NCBI GenBank assembly: GCA_007844125.1
Contig: CM017567.1
Location: 6,261,370-6,325,369, forward strand
Direction: 5' to 3'
Source: Sinonovacula constricta
Lineage: Eukaryota > Mollusca > Bivalvia > Cardiida > Solecurtidae
DNA length: 64,000 nucleotides
Shown: positions 1 through 10,955 of the stretch, piece by piece
Layout of the letters: each line of letters opens with the position of its first letter
How positions within the stretch are numbered: position 1 is the first letter of the stretch
Position numbers and translations under genes: made by a program
Notes under the pieces: model-generated
The model's input: the letters and a program-made list of their open reading frames with translations, nothing else
What the model was told of the DNA's origin: nothing
Database searches by the model: none

Positions 1-150
1 AATGTATTCACATGCAATCCAAAAGAACAAATCTGTGATGAGTCATTTAACAAAAAGAGCAAACCAAACACTTACCGCCTTGGAACGGTCAGCAAAAGTG
101 ACCGACATGGCTGGATCCAGAGGGTGGGAGGGCTTGGGATGCATACCCCG
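1..150 (+). repeat. dispersed repeat family A, copy 1 (cut by window edge)
   Basis: This stretch shares a run of words with the copies near 23.0, 26.0 and 29.3 kb: an AAAGAACAAATCTGTGATGA-like segment, then GTCATTTAACAAAAAGAGCA, then ACCGCCTTGGAACGGTCAG followed by a GACCGAC block. The 5' part of the element lies outside the window. After about base 112 the similarity fades into a GGATCCAG/GGGTGGGAGGG purine-rich segment. Family identity is unknown; a non-autonomous transposon or the 3' end of a retroelement are both possible. Confidence 0.6.
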
Positions 151-389
151 CCACCAACCAGGAAAAAGAGAAGAGTTGTGACAATACATAGATGTAAACT
201 TAAAAATACTAATCTTTTATAGTTAATTTTGTCTGTTGACTGCAAAGGTCGAAGTAAAAGTCACTTACTGTGTATACATATCTATTTTCTACTGCGATAA
301 AGTTGAATAAATCTTGATTCCCACCCCACAACAAAATTGTCTGGATCCGCTCCTGGTGACCGACTGGGGTTTTCGTACAAAGTGCTCAG
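151..389. other. unassigned, with GGATCC/GGGTGGG-type words
   Basis: No gene seen. On the minus strand about 306-375 holds a GGAGCGGATCCAGAC word followed by GTGGGGTGGGA, echoing the GGATCCAG...GGGTGGGA words at 112-131. This may be another pair of diverged dispersed repeats in opposite orientation. Confidence 0.3.
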
Positions 390-629
390 TTAAAATGCTT
401 TTGTCCAGTAATCAACAAGTCTCACTAATTCGCCTATGCCATTATAAACCCCCAGTCCACTGATGAGATCGCTCACATGCTTGTGCAATTTCCAGAACAC
501 GTCATGCATATGCTTGCAGCTCCTTAATTTTAACTGAAAGCTTCCCAGATTGAAAGCAAATTCATCCGATGTTTTCACCCGATTGATTACTTTAAATTCT
601 CTCCAATCATGCGCACCAACCTTATCTAG
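390..629 (-). CDS. possible coding exon or coding remnant, unrecognised
   Basis: The minus strand is open for 80 codons, from the base after an in-frame TGA (630-632) down to a TAA at 390-392. The translation has a protein-like composition, with segments such as GAHDWREFKVINRVKTSDEF and, at the carboxyl end, GELVRLVDYWTKAF. No methionine start lies near the upstream end, so if real it is a terminal exon or a fragment. Just upstream on the minus strand is a pyrimidine tract ending in TCTTTCTCAG. Use of that AG gives a stop in all three frames within a few codons, but AGs at 627-626 or 622-621 would keep the frame open. I do not recognise the protein. Chance ORFs of this size also occur in this window. 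Confidence 0.25.
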   Translation of the reverse strand, partial: LDKVGAHDWREFKVINRVKTSDEFAFNLGSFQLKLRSCKHMHDVFWKLHKHVSDLISGLGVYNGIGELVRLVDYWTKAF

Positions 630-901
630 TCAGGTCTCTGAGAAAGAGACTTGCAATTTTTAAAATACTTGTAATTACATTAAACATTTTGGTTTATTTT
701 TGCAGCAAACTTTAATTTGCAAATTATTAAAAAGCAATTTAATTTCAAATTATTTCACGAGACGTTTTTTTTACATAATTGCAGTAGGCAGACATTTGCG
801 ATATATTATAAAAACTGAAAATGTATGGCTAGCATTAAAATGGATTTACCATATCAATGCATTATTTATACTAATTATTTCTTTGTACTGTCAAAAATAG
901 T

Positions 902-951
902 AATTCCAAACTTCCAAATTCCAAACTTCCAAACTTCCAAACTTCCAAACT
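902..951. repeat. short tandem repeat, 8-bp unit CTTCCAAA
   Basis: About six copies of CTTCCAAA/ATTCCAAA in direct succession. The sequence is read directly. Confidence 0.9.
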
Positions 952-1924
952 CACATGTACATGTCCGTTGCCTGTTAATGAAAACAGCCTCAGGTTGCAA
1001 TAAAATGCATCTAACGATTTAGGCAGTATATTACATTCGATTGACTTTTAAAAATACGCTCCACACCATACCTCTAAGTTTCTACATATAAAATCGCAAT
1101 GCTGACTGTGGTGCAACTGTTTTATTGTACTTATAAAAAGCATACCTGTCATTCATACTTTTTTTTTATTTTTGTGAACAAAATAAACTCTATATGGTAA
1201 TTTCAGAGAGCGTGTGTTTCTAGAATAATGATAGAGACGTCTAAATTGTATTTTAAAGCCGACAAAGTTACATGTAACATTGAACCAAACATTTAAAAGC
1301 ACAAGAACAAAGGACAAAACATTTAAAAAAACAAGTAAATTCGTCTTAGATCACATCTTCTCTTAGGGAATGCATGTGTACTTTGGTATTTTAAAATCGC
1401 TTAACATTGCCTTCAGAGTTTGTATATCCTAATATGTTAAAGTTTAAAGTTAAATATAACATATCAGAAAATGAATTAATTTATATTAAATTTCACATGA
1501 AACGTTTGGAACATTTGTACATTAAATGCCGAAAGAGATATACACATGATTCCACAGTGGTTCCCATGATTTTGACGTGGCACGGTGGTTACTGAAGCAC
1601 AGCGATTAAGGAGTGTGCCTAGCAACAGAAAATGTCAACTTAAGGGTCAATAGTTACGTCCATGTCACTTTGCCGCAAAAAAAAGTGAATAGCCAAATTT
1701 AATTGGTTCTAAACCAGCCATTATCGAAGAGTTTGTTTTGTTGTTGAAAAAAAAACGATTTCTGCGACACTTGCAGGTTGTATAAAGCTGATTGATTGGT
1801 CGTCATAGTTGATCTAATAATCGGCTTATAAATATATAGAAGGGTTTCTGAAAAAAGAAGGTGATTTTATTGCAAATTATACCTCTTGAGCATACGACTG
1901 CACCGTTACAGGTAGAAACTCCGC
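952..1924. other. unassigned AT-rich DNA
   Basis: No gene, RNA or repeat recognised. The stretch begins with the palindromic word ACATGTACATGT-like (952-963) and holds short poly-A/T runs near 1158 and 1677. Open frames are short and of AT-driven composition. Confidence 0.5.
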
Positions 1925-2125
1925 CAGATTACGGGCAAATTTGATCATTATTATCGGCCCTACTAGATATTTTATATCCACTTTAAGCATAGCATTAGCA
2001 CCGGACTCATTTAGTCTGGATTACATACCGGTGGATTAGTACCAACAATCAGGCTATGTCCCGTCTTTGCAGCATCCAATTTAAATGTGTCAGTAATTAA
2101 ATCGAAAAGCGAGAACTGACGCGAT
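1925..2125 (+). repeat. dispersed repeat family C, copy 1
   Basis: This segment matches, with gaps, the reverse complement of 9245-9455. Shared words in order are ATTACgGGCAAAT, a TTTTATATCCA-like block, CACCGgACTCATTTAGTCTGG, CCAACAAtCAGGCT, CTTTtGC and an AATTTAAATG-like stretch. Identity by eye is moderate, so the two insertions are old. No terminal inverted repeat or tail was identified and the class is unknown. Confidence 0.6.
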
Positions 2126-3016
2126 ATAACCATTCATTATCCGTATGCCACGTCTGTCAATACGGTGCATGCATTATTGTTAACTTGAAGTGAATAGAAT
2201 TCTGCACAGCCTCATTCTCCCTCATTTACTCTTAAATGTGTTAAATCTCACTGAAATCACAATCTGCCATTAGCAATAGAAAAACTGAGAAATTATAACA
2301 ACTTAAGGGTGCATTCTTTATAGAAAGCACTTGTATTTTCTGTCTACCACAGCTGCTACTAATGATTCTTATCTGCCACAGGGTACTTAATATACATATT
2401 TTTCAAGTAACTTCATATCATTTTAAAGTCTACCCAATTACCGAGGTTCGAACGATTCCAATTTCTAAGGTTTCTAAGAAGTCAATGAAGGACATGATTA
2501 AATATTGTTAAAGGTAAACATCACCGGATAGCAAGTACATGAATCATTCTTCCTGCAATCAGTTGCATTCGAGATATACTGAAATCCTATGTACATGTAC
2601 TTGACCTTTTAAGTTTGTTCAAAAACATCACAATACTAAGGAAAAGGAGACATTTATTAATCTTAAATGCCCTGTCTTTTAGTTGTTTTAAATGTTAGCT
2701 TAATGTAAGATAATATTTCGATTTTAAAATAGTACATTTACTTGTACACGTGCCCTTTTGCTAGGAGCTTCTAATGTTCTAAAATAAACAAGGCCATCGT
2801 TTGATACTTTTGCTGTAATTAAAATACATCAAACAAGTTTTATCTGACATATCAATTGTAATTATGACTACTTCATTGCTGGCCTTTTAAAGTTAAAAAA
2901 AATTCTAGTCCTCACACGCGAACTATTTCATTGCTGATATATGGCGACTTCCTGATTTCCAGGACAAACTATGCATATGATCGATTACAAGAAACCTTCG
3001 ACAGATTTAAGCAAAT
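2126..3016. other. unassigned AT-rich DNA
   Basis: No gene, RNA or repeat recognised between family C and the 34-bp minisatellite. Frames on both strands are repeatedly broken by stops. Confidence 0.5.
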
Positions 3017-3707
3017 CTATCTGCTGTTTGCGGCTGACTGGCACATGTAACTGTCTACTGTTTGCGGCCGACTGGCACATGTAACAGTTTGCTGTTTGCG
3101 GCCGACTGGCACATGTAACTGTCTGCTGTTTGCGACCGACTGGCACATGTAACTGTCTACTGTTTGCGGCCGACTGGCACATGTAACTGTCTGCTGTTTG
3201 CGGCCGACTGGCACATGTAACTGTCTGCTGTTTGCGGCTGACTGGCACATGTTATTGTCTGCTGTTTGCGGCCGACTGGCACATGTAACTGTCTGCTATT
3301 TGCGGCCGACTGGCACATGTAACAGTCTACTGTTTGCGGCCGACTGGCACATGTAACTGTCAGCTGTTTGCGGCCGACTGGCACATGTAACTGTCTGCTG
3401 TTTGCGGCCGACTGGCACATGTAACTGTCTACTGTTTGCGGCCGACTGGCACATGTAACTGTCTGCTGTTTGCGGCCGACTGGCACATGTAACTGTCTGC
3501 TGTTTGCGGCCGACTGGCACATGTAACTGTCTGCTGTTTGCGGCCGACTGGTACATGTAACTGTCTGCTGTTTGCGGCCGACTGGCACATGGAACTGTCT
3601 GCTGTTTGCGGCCGACTGGCACATGTAACTGTCTGCTGTTTGCGGCCGACTGGCACATGTAACTGTCTGCTGTTTGCGGCCGACTGGCACATGTAACTGT
3701 CTACTGT
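3017..3707. repeat. minisatellite, 34-bp unit, about 20 copies
   Basis: The landmark GCACATGTAA recurs at exactly 34-bp steps (3041, 3075, 3109, 3143, 3177 and onward) to about 3707. The unit core TTTGCGGCCGACTGGC is GC-rich in an AT-rich setting. Copies differ by single bases such as TCTGCTG/TCTACTG/TCAGCTG, and one copy has ATGGAAC for ATGTAAC. The minus-strand unit has no stop in any frame, and 34 is not a multiple of 3. All three minus frames are therefore open and each spells the same 34-residue cycle (for example HVPVGRKQQTVTCASRPQ). This explains the long overlapping ORFs, the longest 229 codons at 3157-3846. I see no promoter, unique domain or splice context that would make them genes. 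Confidence 0.97.
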
Positions 3708-4723
3708 AATCATGATAATTAGACTTCTCTGGGGGTTTTTTAAGTTGGATTAGTGTCGCAACCAGACACTGAATAATTGTGCGATATTCAAGAAGAACAT
3801 GCTGTTGACTGAAATCGAAATACTGACTATGGTGAGACAGGAACATCCAGTTCCCTTCCTTGCTTTTCGGAAGGCAACGTTATTGTGAATTAAATATGTA
3901 CACGTTCATGTTTGCTTGATATTAAATGTGTTAATTCCCATTAAAATCGTAACTTATCAATGAAGTATTAAAAAAATACACACATATGAAAACGGTATAA
4001 CCAAGAAATACATGTCATTGTCTTTTAAATGTATGCTCAATATGAATTAAATCTTCGGTAAAACGAATGTCAAGCAACATTGACTGTACAATATATGAAA
4101 AAATAACATCAAAGATAAGATATACCGTGTTCAATGGCTGTTTAGTGCTTGCAGAATTGATTCAACCTACGACTACAATACCAGGCTGCTTACTTGCTAC
4201 CATGTGACCCCAATACCTCAGTGCCCCTGAAACACGCGCAGAACTTACAACCCCATATCTAACATTTATTTCTGACAAACGAAAAAAGTGATTTTTCTTT
4301 TCTTGTCCTACGTTATTTGATTTAACGAATGTATGGCGTCCACAAAAGTCTGTCTACGTGATAATTAAGACGGTAAATGTCTCCAATCGTCTTCAATTAA
4401 AGTCTCAGGGGTACGATGCAAATTATATCCTTTATTTTTAATTGTGGACCCACGCTCACTTATTTGCACACAGTAAGACTGAATAAAGCGAATATGGCCA
4501 AGAGAGTGAAGCAGCGGATTTATTGCATGTTCTGTCAATTTTAGTTTAGAAGTTTAAAGGTGATATCCGACAGTTTGCATTTATCAAAAACATATAACAA
4601 GACCTCACATCGGATTTAGGGAATAATGCAATTTCTGCATTTTGGACTGTTTCTTTATGAACCGTCGCCGTAGTTTAAGTAAAACCGATTTTTAACACTA
4701 CCTTCTGTATAAGACAGTCCAGC
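3708..4723. other. unassigned AT-rich DNA
   Basis: Right flank of the minisatellite. No gene, RNA or repeat family recognised. Confidence 0.5.
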
Positions 4724-4961
4724 GCCCGTATTCATCTACCATTCTTAAATGTAAGCCATGACTTAAGCCCATGTCAAAATTTTCATACCAACAAAAATAA
4801 GCGTATTTATGAAATGTCAATGTAATTTTAAGCTGAAAGTAGCAAATTTAAAGTTTCATGCAAAAATACAGACATGTAGCTAAATAAATAATGAAGTTAC
4901 TCTGGATTGAAATCCACTACTTGAGGAATTCCGACTTTAAGGATATTTTGTGAATACGGGC
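4724..4961. mobile_element. MITE-like DNA element with GCCCGTATTCA inverted termini
   Basis: The left end reads GCCCGTATTCA (4724-4734) and the right end TGAATACGGGC (4951-4961), a perfect 11-bp terminal inverted repeat about 238 bp apart. Sub-terminal CTTAAG/TTTAAGG words also mirror each other. The interior is AT-rich with no ORF, as expected of a non-autonomous element. GGCCCGTATTCA-type termini are familiar from MITEs in aquatic animals, from memory. No convincing target-site duplication is visible, so the superfamily is left open. Confidence 0.65.
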
Positions 4962-5442
4962 CTAAATGGTGAAACGATTCGCTCTTATGTTCGTCTTTTC
5001 CAAATCTATCAACAAGCTCAATGGGGAGTGCTGTTAAAATATACCGACATATTCCTGTTGGTAATATTACGTGATATCATGTAAATGGTCATGTGATTTT
5101 CTGAGATTAAAAAAGCTAACTGCGCAGTGTGGCGTTAGATACATATAGACAATACACAATTAAAAAGGCACAGAGAGGAGTTCTGTTTCACTCCTTACGT
5201 AGGTATTGGTCATCAAAATACGCCCTATCTTTTGATGTTTTCATGTACCAATACTTGTTGTGGAGGAAAGGAATGAGGTCCAAATTGACACCACCTTTAA
5301 TAAAAAAATGTAATCGCTTTTGGAATTAAAGAACATATTACGTTTCCTGACACTTTAAATGCGGTTTTCAAGGACATGACAATGATAGGTAAACTGGAAA
5401 AATGCTGGTCGTATGTCTAAGTTTTTTATAATAGTTATAGGT
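4962..5442. other. unassigned DNA
   Basis: No gene or repeat recognised between the MITE-like element and the foldback. The one 66-codon plus frame at 5129-5329 has no supporting features. Confidence 0.5.
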
Positions 5443-5598
5443 TATTATACATTTTACTGTTCAATACGGGAATATATTTGGACGAGTACACAGCTTGAAA
5501 AGTCATATTGTTCGAGCCGATGAGGCGAGTCCAATATGACTTTTCAAGCTGTGTACGAGTCCAAATATATTCCGTATTGTACAGTAAAATGTATAATA
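5443..5598. repeat. foldback (large imperfect palindrome), arms about 68 bp, spacer about 21 bp
   Basis: The left arm 5443-5510 is the reverse complement of 5532-5598 apart from a few differences: GAGTA against CGAGT, one G fewer in the ATATATTCC run, and a single T/A change. Arm landmarks are TATTATACATTTTACTGT at the outside and CAGCTTGAAAAGTCATATTG at the inside. The single strand would fold into a long hairpin. It could be a foldback or MITE-type element, or a recent inverted duplication. Confidence 0.9.
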
Positions 5599-5818
5599 TC
5601 CTTTTTATTATATATCTTTCGATTTGTCCGTCGATAAAATCAGAAATGTCTTCATCTGTCAAAACAAAACAACGCTTCCTGGTCAGCTAGACGCTTTACA
5701 AGCAGTTTTAAACATATACTAACAAGCGTCTTTATGCACGCATGGTTCCCGGTCTTTAATTCGTTAGTGATTGAAATCGGAAACTAGACAAGCATCGTTT
5801 AGTGCACATGTACCCAAA

Positions 5819-5875
5819 CGTCCAATATGAAATTAATATATATTTTTTGGATCCAATACGGGAATATATTGGACG
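5819..5875. repeat. short inverted repeat sharing the foldback motif
   Basis: CGTCCAATAT (5819-5828) and ATATTGGACG (5866-5875) are perfect reverse complements. The enclosed CCAATACGGGAATATATTGG is nearly the same word as CAATACGGGAATATATTTGG in the left arm of the foldback 380 bp upstream. This suggests the two belong to one element family. Confidence 0.6.
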
Positions 5876-8147
5876 GTCACGTGGTACAAATGCAGATTGT
5901 CGATTGGTTACATTTATTAGATATATAATAATAATAGTTACTAACGTTTACTTTATTCCTCTCAATGAGAAGTTGGACAAGTCGTACTCCATGCATGTAA
6001 GTGTCGATTGGATAAGTATGGTATATTTGTTCGGGAAAAACAGCTACACTGTGGCTATTATAGTTAAGGATAACCCTTATACTTGTAAAATGAATTACCT
6101 TAATTAATATTTCTGATATTAAACAATTAGGGCTGATAATATTTAAACTACAGAAATGTGTTGGCTATCGGAACTGGATACTGGTTAGCGTCATTTTAAA
6201 TCATTTCTTACAGCCAGTGAATCACATAATGTTTGTTGTTCATAGTATTGTTCTGTTGTATTACAATGATGTTTTAAAGGAGTACTCGTTATATTAATAA
6301 AGTGCCGGTCGTGTGTCAAGCATAACAGTTGAATAACACATGCAATTGTGAAAACAACAGTACTTTTAATCACTGCTTCGTGTATTTTGCATTTCTCTAT
6401 ATACAACGTCGAATATTGTAAAAAGTCATATTAATAAGTAAAGAATGTACGCAGTAACTTATGTTTTATCCATATCGAGTAAAATTATTAAAAAATGGCA
6501 TGCTTTTGAAGCTTGTAGTTAATGGTCATACCATTGTTCTATTTCGATTTTGTATATGGACAATAAGTATGTCTGATGCGCATGGCTGGAGCCATTTAAA
6601 TGCAAGGATTGCCTGAAACACGTGACAACATGTACTTACAATCTGGGAAAGTTATTAACAAACCACAAGTATATGTCTAATTTGTTCTTGGAATAGCGAA
6701 AATCAGGAAGCAAATACACCTCTGTAAGCTGCGTCATCACCGGAATGAATGAGCTTTAATATTTGTGAGTATTGTAAATAGTTTACAAATCTGTCGTTTA
6801 CAGAGGAAATTAGTTATTTTTTGATTTTGTTTTCCATTTCCGTATAGTTTAAGGTTTCTGTCTATGAATAAGTCGTAAGAGGAATGTAAACAGAAATGTT
6901 ACACTGTTATAGCAAGGAGGAAACGCAGAGAATATGTGGGTTATAAATGTTTTTAAATATTTAATCAACATATACACATTCTAAAGGAATTCCGCAAAAA
7001 GCTAGTCAGCTGCTTGTTACAAGACTTTTCCCCATTATAAGTAGAGAAGACACGTTTGGTGGGCATACTTTAGATGGACAGGGTGAACTCACATTCCTGA
7101 CAACATTAATGCACTGTTCTTACAATCAGCAAGATTTTAGTTGTGTTGTGCTGGAAATCACCAGCCTTACTTTGTAATTTGCAAATTTTCTTTACTTATA
7201 AATACAGGCCGGCAAATCTAACATTAGCGTTCAATTAATCAGACCCATCTTACATGTTTTTCACACAGAAATCTTTCTAATAGAAAATAAATAGCTTTTT
7301 CATCTAGACATACTTATTACAGTCAGTCATAACTGCGTCAGGATGCAATTTGCTTCTAAGATTTGTTACTTACTATAACATATAAACAAACTTATTTTCG
7401 GAATTTGCAAAAAGAGTTACCGAAAGGTTTCGACACAAATACACATTTGATGGGTACATAAGTCGGTAAATGGCAAGTATTCACTCGTATATTGTATAAA
7501 AACAAAAGAATAAATGTGCTTGAAATCTTGTGGAAATTTGCAAGGCATGTAGGTTATGTTTCACTGCCATCTCAAACGATGATTATCTCGGTAATGAGGT
7601 TGAGTTGTAATGCCGTACGCTGACTTGAAGGTATGTTAGGTAGTGGATAATCAGGCTTTATTTGACATGTCATAATTTGAATTTTACTTTTGTTGATTTA
7701 AATGATTTTGCTAAGTATGCCTTGGTCCGTTTATATTTTGAATCTGTTTTAATTTTTTTTACTGACAATTTAAATTTTATATTTTTGGTCAATTGCCGTC
7801 GAATTACGCCTTACATTTAGAAAATCAGTCACTAATTAAAGTTACAGACATGGCAGGCGGATGATAGTTTAAGTCCTTGCAGTTTTAGTTTCTGATTTAA
7901 TCGCTCAGTCGTGCTCACTGGGTGTCGCATAGAAGTCCTCGATTAGGAAGGATCAAACGTTTTCGGTCCCCCTGACAAGGACCACTTCCTATTTTTCTTT
8001 TTTCTCCAAAGCAGATTACGTACAATTTAAACATGCCATTATACAATTGTGTGAATATTGCATTTTTGCCGTTTTGTTTTTATTTTCTAAAATAAAGTAA
8101 ACTAAAAACTGCATAATCATCTTAAGTTAATATATATATCGATCGCC
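5876..8147. other. unassigned AT-rich DNA
   Basis: No gene, RNA or repeat family recognised. The 71-codon minus frame at 6191-6406 starts at a non-ATG codon and has no supporting features. Confidence 0.5.
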
Positions 8148-8235
8148 TTACAGTTGACGCCTTGGAATGGTCAGTCAACAAAAGAAGACCAACAGAGGTG
8201 CTTAAACATACTTTAAGGAGGGCTCTTAATTCTGA
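8148..8235 (+). repeat. dispersed repeat family A, copy 2 (partial)
   Basis: The words GACGCCTTGGAATGGTCAGT, AGACCAACAGAGGTGCTTAA and a GGAGGG segment match the middle of family A. The flanking 5' third of the element is not detectable. It is more diverged than the copies at 23.0 and 33.6 kb. Confidence 0.6.
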
Positions 8236-9244
8236 TTTGTAATCAATCAATAACACATTCCAGATATCCGTCGCAAAATAAGTCAGTCACTGATTGCGAC
8301 TATAAGGTAGAAATCACGATTTAAATGAATCCAAAGTAACCAGTCTGCCTAAAAGCTGACAACGAATTTAACTCAATCTGGTGAAGCTATTAAGCTTAAC
8401 GAGTTGCAACAATGTGCAAAGTATGTTAATCAAATCAGAAAGCCATTTCTTTTCGGAATAGGTTATAAAAAGCGTTGACGACTAGAAAATGAAAAAGGTG
8501 CTTAACATTAGGGCTGTCACATAGCATGAAGTGGTAAAGGTTCCACTTAACAACTTCAATCGGCATAAATACTATTTTGGTATATTTTAGGTTAATTTGA
8601 AATTTAGGAATTTTCCCTCTATTTCCTATCAAAATGACACATGAGGAATTCAAGTAACTGCTTTGGCTGCGTATATTTCTTTCAATGTATATCTAGTTTA
8701 CAGCTTGAAAACAGATGGAAGACTGAGTATTGTAGGAATATTAAGTGGTTGTTCAACGTTCCTTATTGTGATTTTGTCTGGCGAACAAACTTTTTATGTC
8801 TGTTGCACATGATTGAATTGTAAATACAATCGATCGCATGCAAATAACTGGCAAACGTTTTTGAAATCCGGAGTAACATTATTTAAACGAACTTCAAACA
8901 TTTCATGGAGTGTTTAGAAACAAACGAAGAAGTATAGATTAGATCGAATCTTGATAAAGGAGTCTGGTTTAAAAAAATTGAGAAGCCTAAAATACATAAA
9001 TTTGCACAAAATAGAGTTGTTGGTACCATGCAATAGTTACACAGTTGGCAGAAGAGACTAGTGATGTATGTATAATGTGATGTTTAGTATTTTATTTCTT
9101 ATTATGTTCTTTTTTGTTGTTGTTGTTGTTATGACCGTCTTTTAAGTTTTAATTCAATGCGATATAGCACATATAAGAGTCAATTATAAATATTAAAATA
9201 AACTGTGCAAAAATGTATTCCAATCAGGAAATGAAATTAACCGT
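8236..9244. other. unassigned AT-rich DNA with a (TTG)n run
   Basis: No gene recognised. A short TTGTTGTTGTTGTTG microsatellite lies at about 9112-9130. Confidence 0.5.
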
Positions 9245-9455
9245 AGTCGAGTTGGCTATTTGTCAGCTTTTTATGTTTCTCGGTTTTATTAACGATGCAT
9301 TAAAATTTGATGTCGCAAAAGTCAGAGCCTGGTTGTTGGCATAAATCCGGGGATGTAGACCAGACTAAATGAGTTCGGTGCGAATAATTAAAATGGATAA
9401 AATTATATGGTAATCGGTCTGTTCGAAATTAATGAACACATTTGCCTGTAATTAG
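9245..9455 (-). repeat. dispersed repeat family C, copy 2
   Basis: Read on the minus strand this repeats the order seen at 1925-2125: an ATTACAGGCAAAT block, TTTTATCCATTTTAA, GCACCGAACTCATTTAGTCTGG (split here by sequence drift), GCCAACAACCAGGCT and CTTTTGCGACATC. It overlaps a plain minus frame at 9403-9648 that I do not consider a gene. Confidence 0.6.
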
Positions 9456-10624
9456 TAGCAGTATTGAGCTTAATGAGAGACACATGTTTAGAAAATGATG
9501 AAAATTGGAAGAAATTAATGAAAATATCGGCGACTGGATTTAGTTTCAAGGATATAAGAGAAGTTGTAGAAATGGGTTCTTGAAAACAGGTCTGCTGTTC
9601 ACCATGCAATAGTTTTACATCTTTCTCTGTGCTCTTCCTGTTTAACATTGATACGCGTTGTGGAATATGAAATAAAGGTTTGATTTATTTCGATAAAACA
9701 TTCTGTAAAGCAATGATTCATTGAAGCATGTTTGTAAATAATGACTGATTCATTTTTGTTACAAGTCACTTTTTTATATTAAATCACTTTCAAATATTGT
9801 CTGGATGTCGTTAAAAGTCAGGACGTCACAACTGCATGTAATTCGGACACGAACTTATCTTAGTGACGTGAAATTATGTGGATAATGTTTTATGTAAATC
9901 GTATATGTGAAGATTATATATGAGGTCGTAACTAACAAAATGAGAATGGTTTGAAAATATCATGGAATTATTGAAATTCACATAACAGGTACGCGCTTAC
10001 AGGATTGTTATATGACATAAAGAAGTACTGAACCTCGTGTGTAATCACAAGTACACAGTTACTTATATTAATAAATAGCAAAACGACGAAAAAAAATCAT
10101 ATTTTATTTTTATTAATAGCAAACGATCAAAATGTTCTTAGATACTAATTAACTTATACAAGCATATTACCAGTTACTAAAATCTTAAATTTGTATATGC
10201 TTAATCATTTAACACTAAAAACCCAGTAAGAAAATAAACGTCTCTGTTGTTTTTGTGTGTTTGTTTTTCAAAACAGTAGTTTGAGCTTAACTCTTACTTG
10301 TGTTAATGACATGTGAATTTACCGTTCCGCATAAAGCAATTACGCCTTGTACCAGAAACAAAACCTTGATTTATTTATAATGCAGATGTACTGCCACCAT
10401 ATAACGATTTCACACAGGAAAAAGTACATCTAGTATTCTAGTTGTGAAATAATGCATTTTATAGCTATAAAATAAATGAGCATCGTAATGTATTTGTTTC
10501 AAAATTAATTAGTTACAGCTAGTAATTTTCTTAGGGAAAGACGCTTTACACTGTGTAAATAACGGATTGGGGTGCACAGGTATGGAGGTAAGGAAAGTGA
10601 TTGGATACCTCTTTGAATAAAAAA
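9456..10624. other. unassigned AT-rich DNA
   Basis: No gene, RNA or repeat recognised up to the 68-bp minisatellite. Confidence 0.5.
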
Positions 10625-10955
10625 CTACCTCTACCCTCATATCCTATCCTTGTCTCACACACGTAAAATTGTGTGGATCATGAAATAATAGACGCCCTCT
10701 ATCTTCACATCCTCTCATTTTCTGTCACATGTAAAATTGTGTGGATCATGCAATAATAGACGCCCTCTATCTTCACATCCTCTCATTTTCTGTCACATGT
10801 AAAATTGTGTGGATCATGTAATAATAGACGCCCTCTATCTTCACATCCTCTCATTTTCTCACACACGTTAAATTGTGTGGATAATGCAATAATAGACTCC
10901 CTCTATCTTCACATCCTCTCATTTTCTGTCACATGTAAAATTGTGTGGACCATGG
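10625..10955. repeat. minisatellite, 68-bp unit, nearly 5 copies
   Basis: The word AAATTGTGTGGA recurs with phase starts at 10665, 10733, 10801, 10869 and 10937, exactly 68 bp apart. Each unit holds AATAATAGACGCCCTCTATC and CACATCCTCTCATTTTCT. Copies alternate between TCTGTCACATGT and TCTCACACACGT at the unit junction, so two unit types coexist. A diverged partial copy forms the left edge. The plus ORF at 10805-11143 is a by-product. Confidence 0.95.

Noticed and set aside
3017..3707. CRISPR array (regular 34-bp spacing)
   Set aside because: There are no unique spacers; the repeats are contiguous and the genome is clearly eukaryotic.
3157..3846. 229-codon minus-strand ORF as a repetitive protein gene
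   Set aside because: Nearly all of it is the stop-free 34-bp minisatellite. The two other frames are equally open, and the short unique amino end has no recognisable feature.
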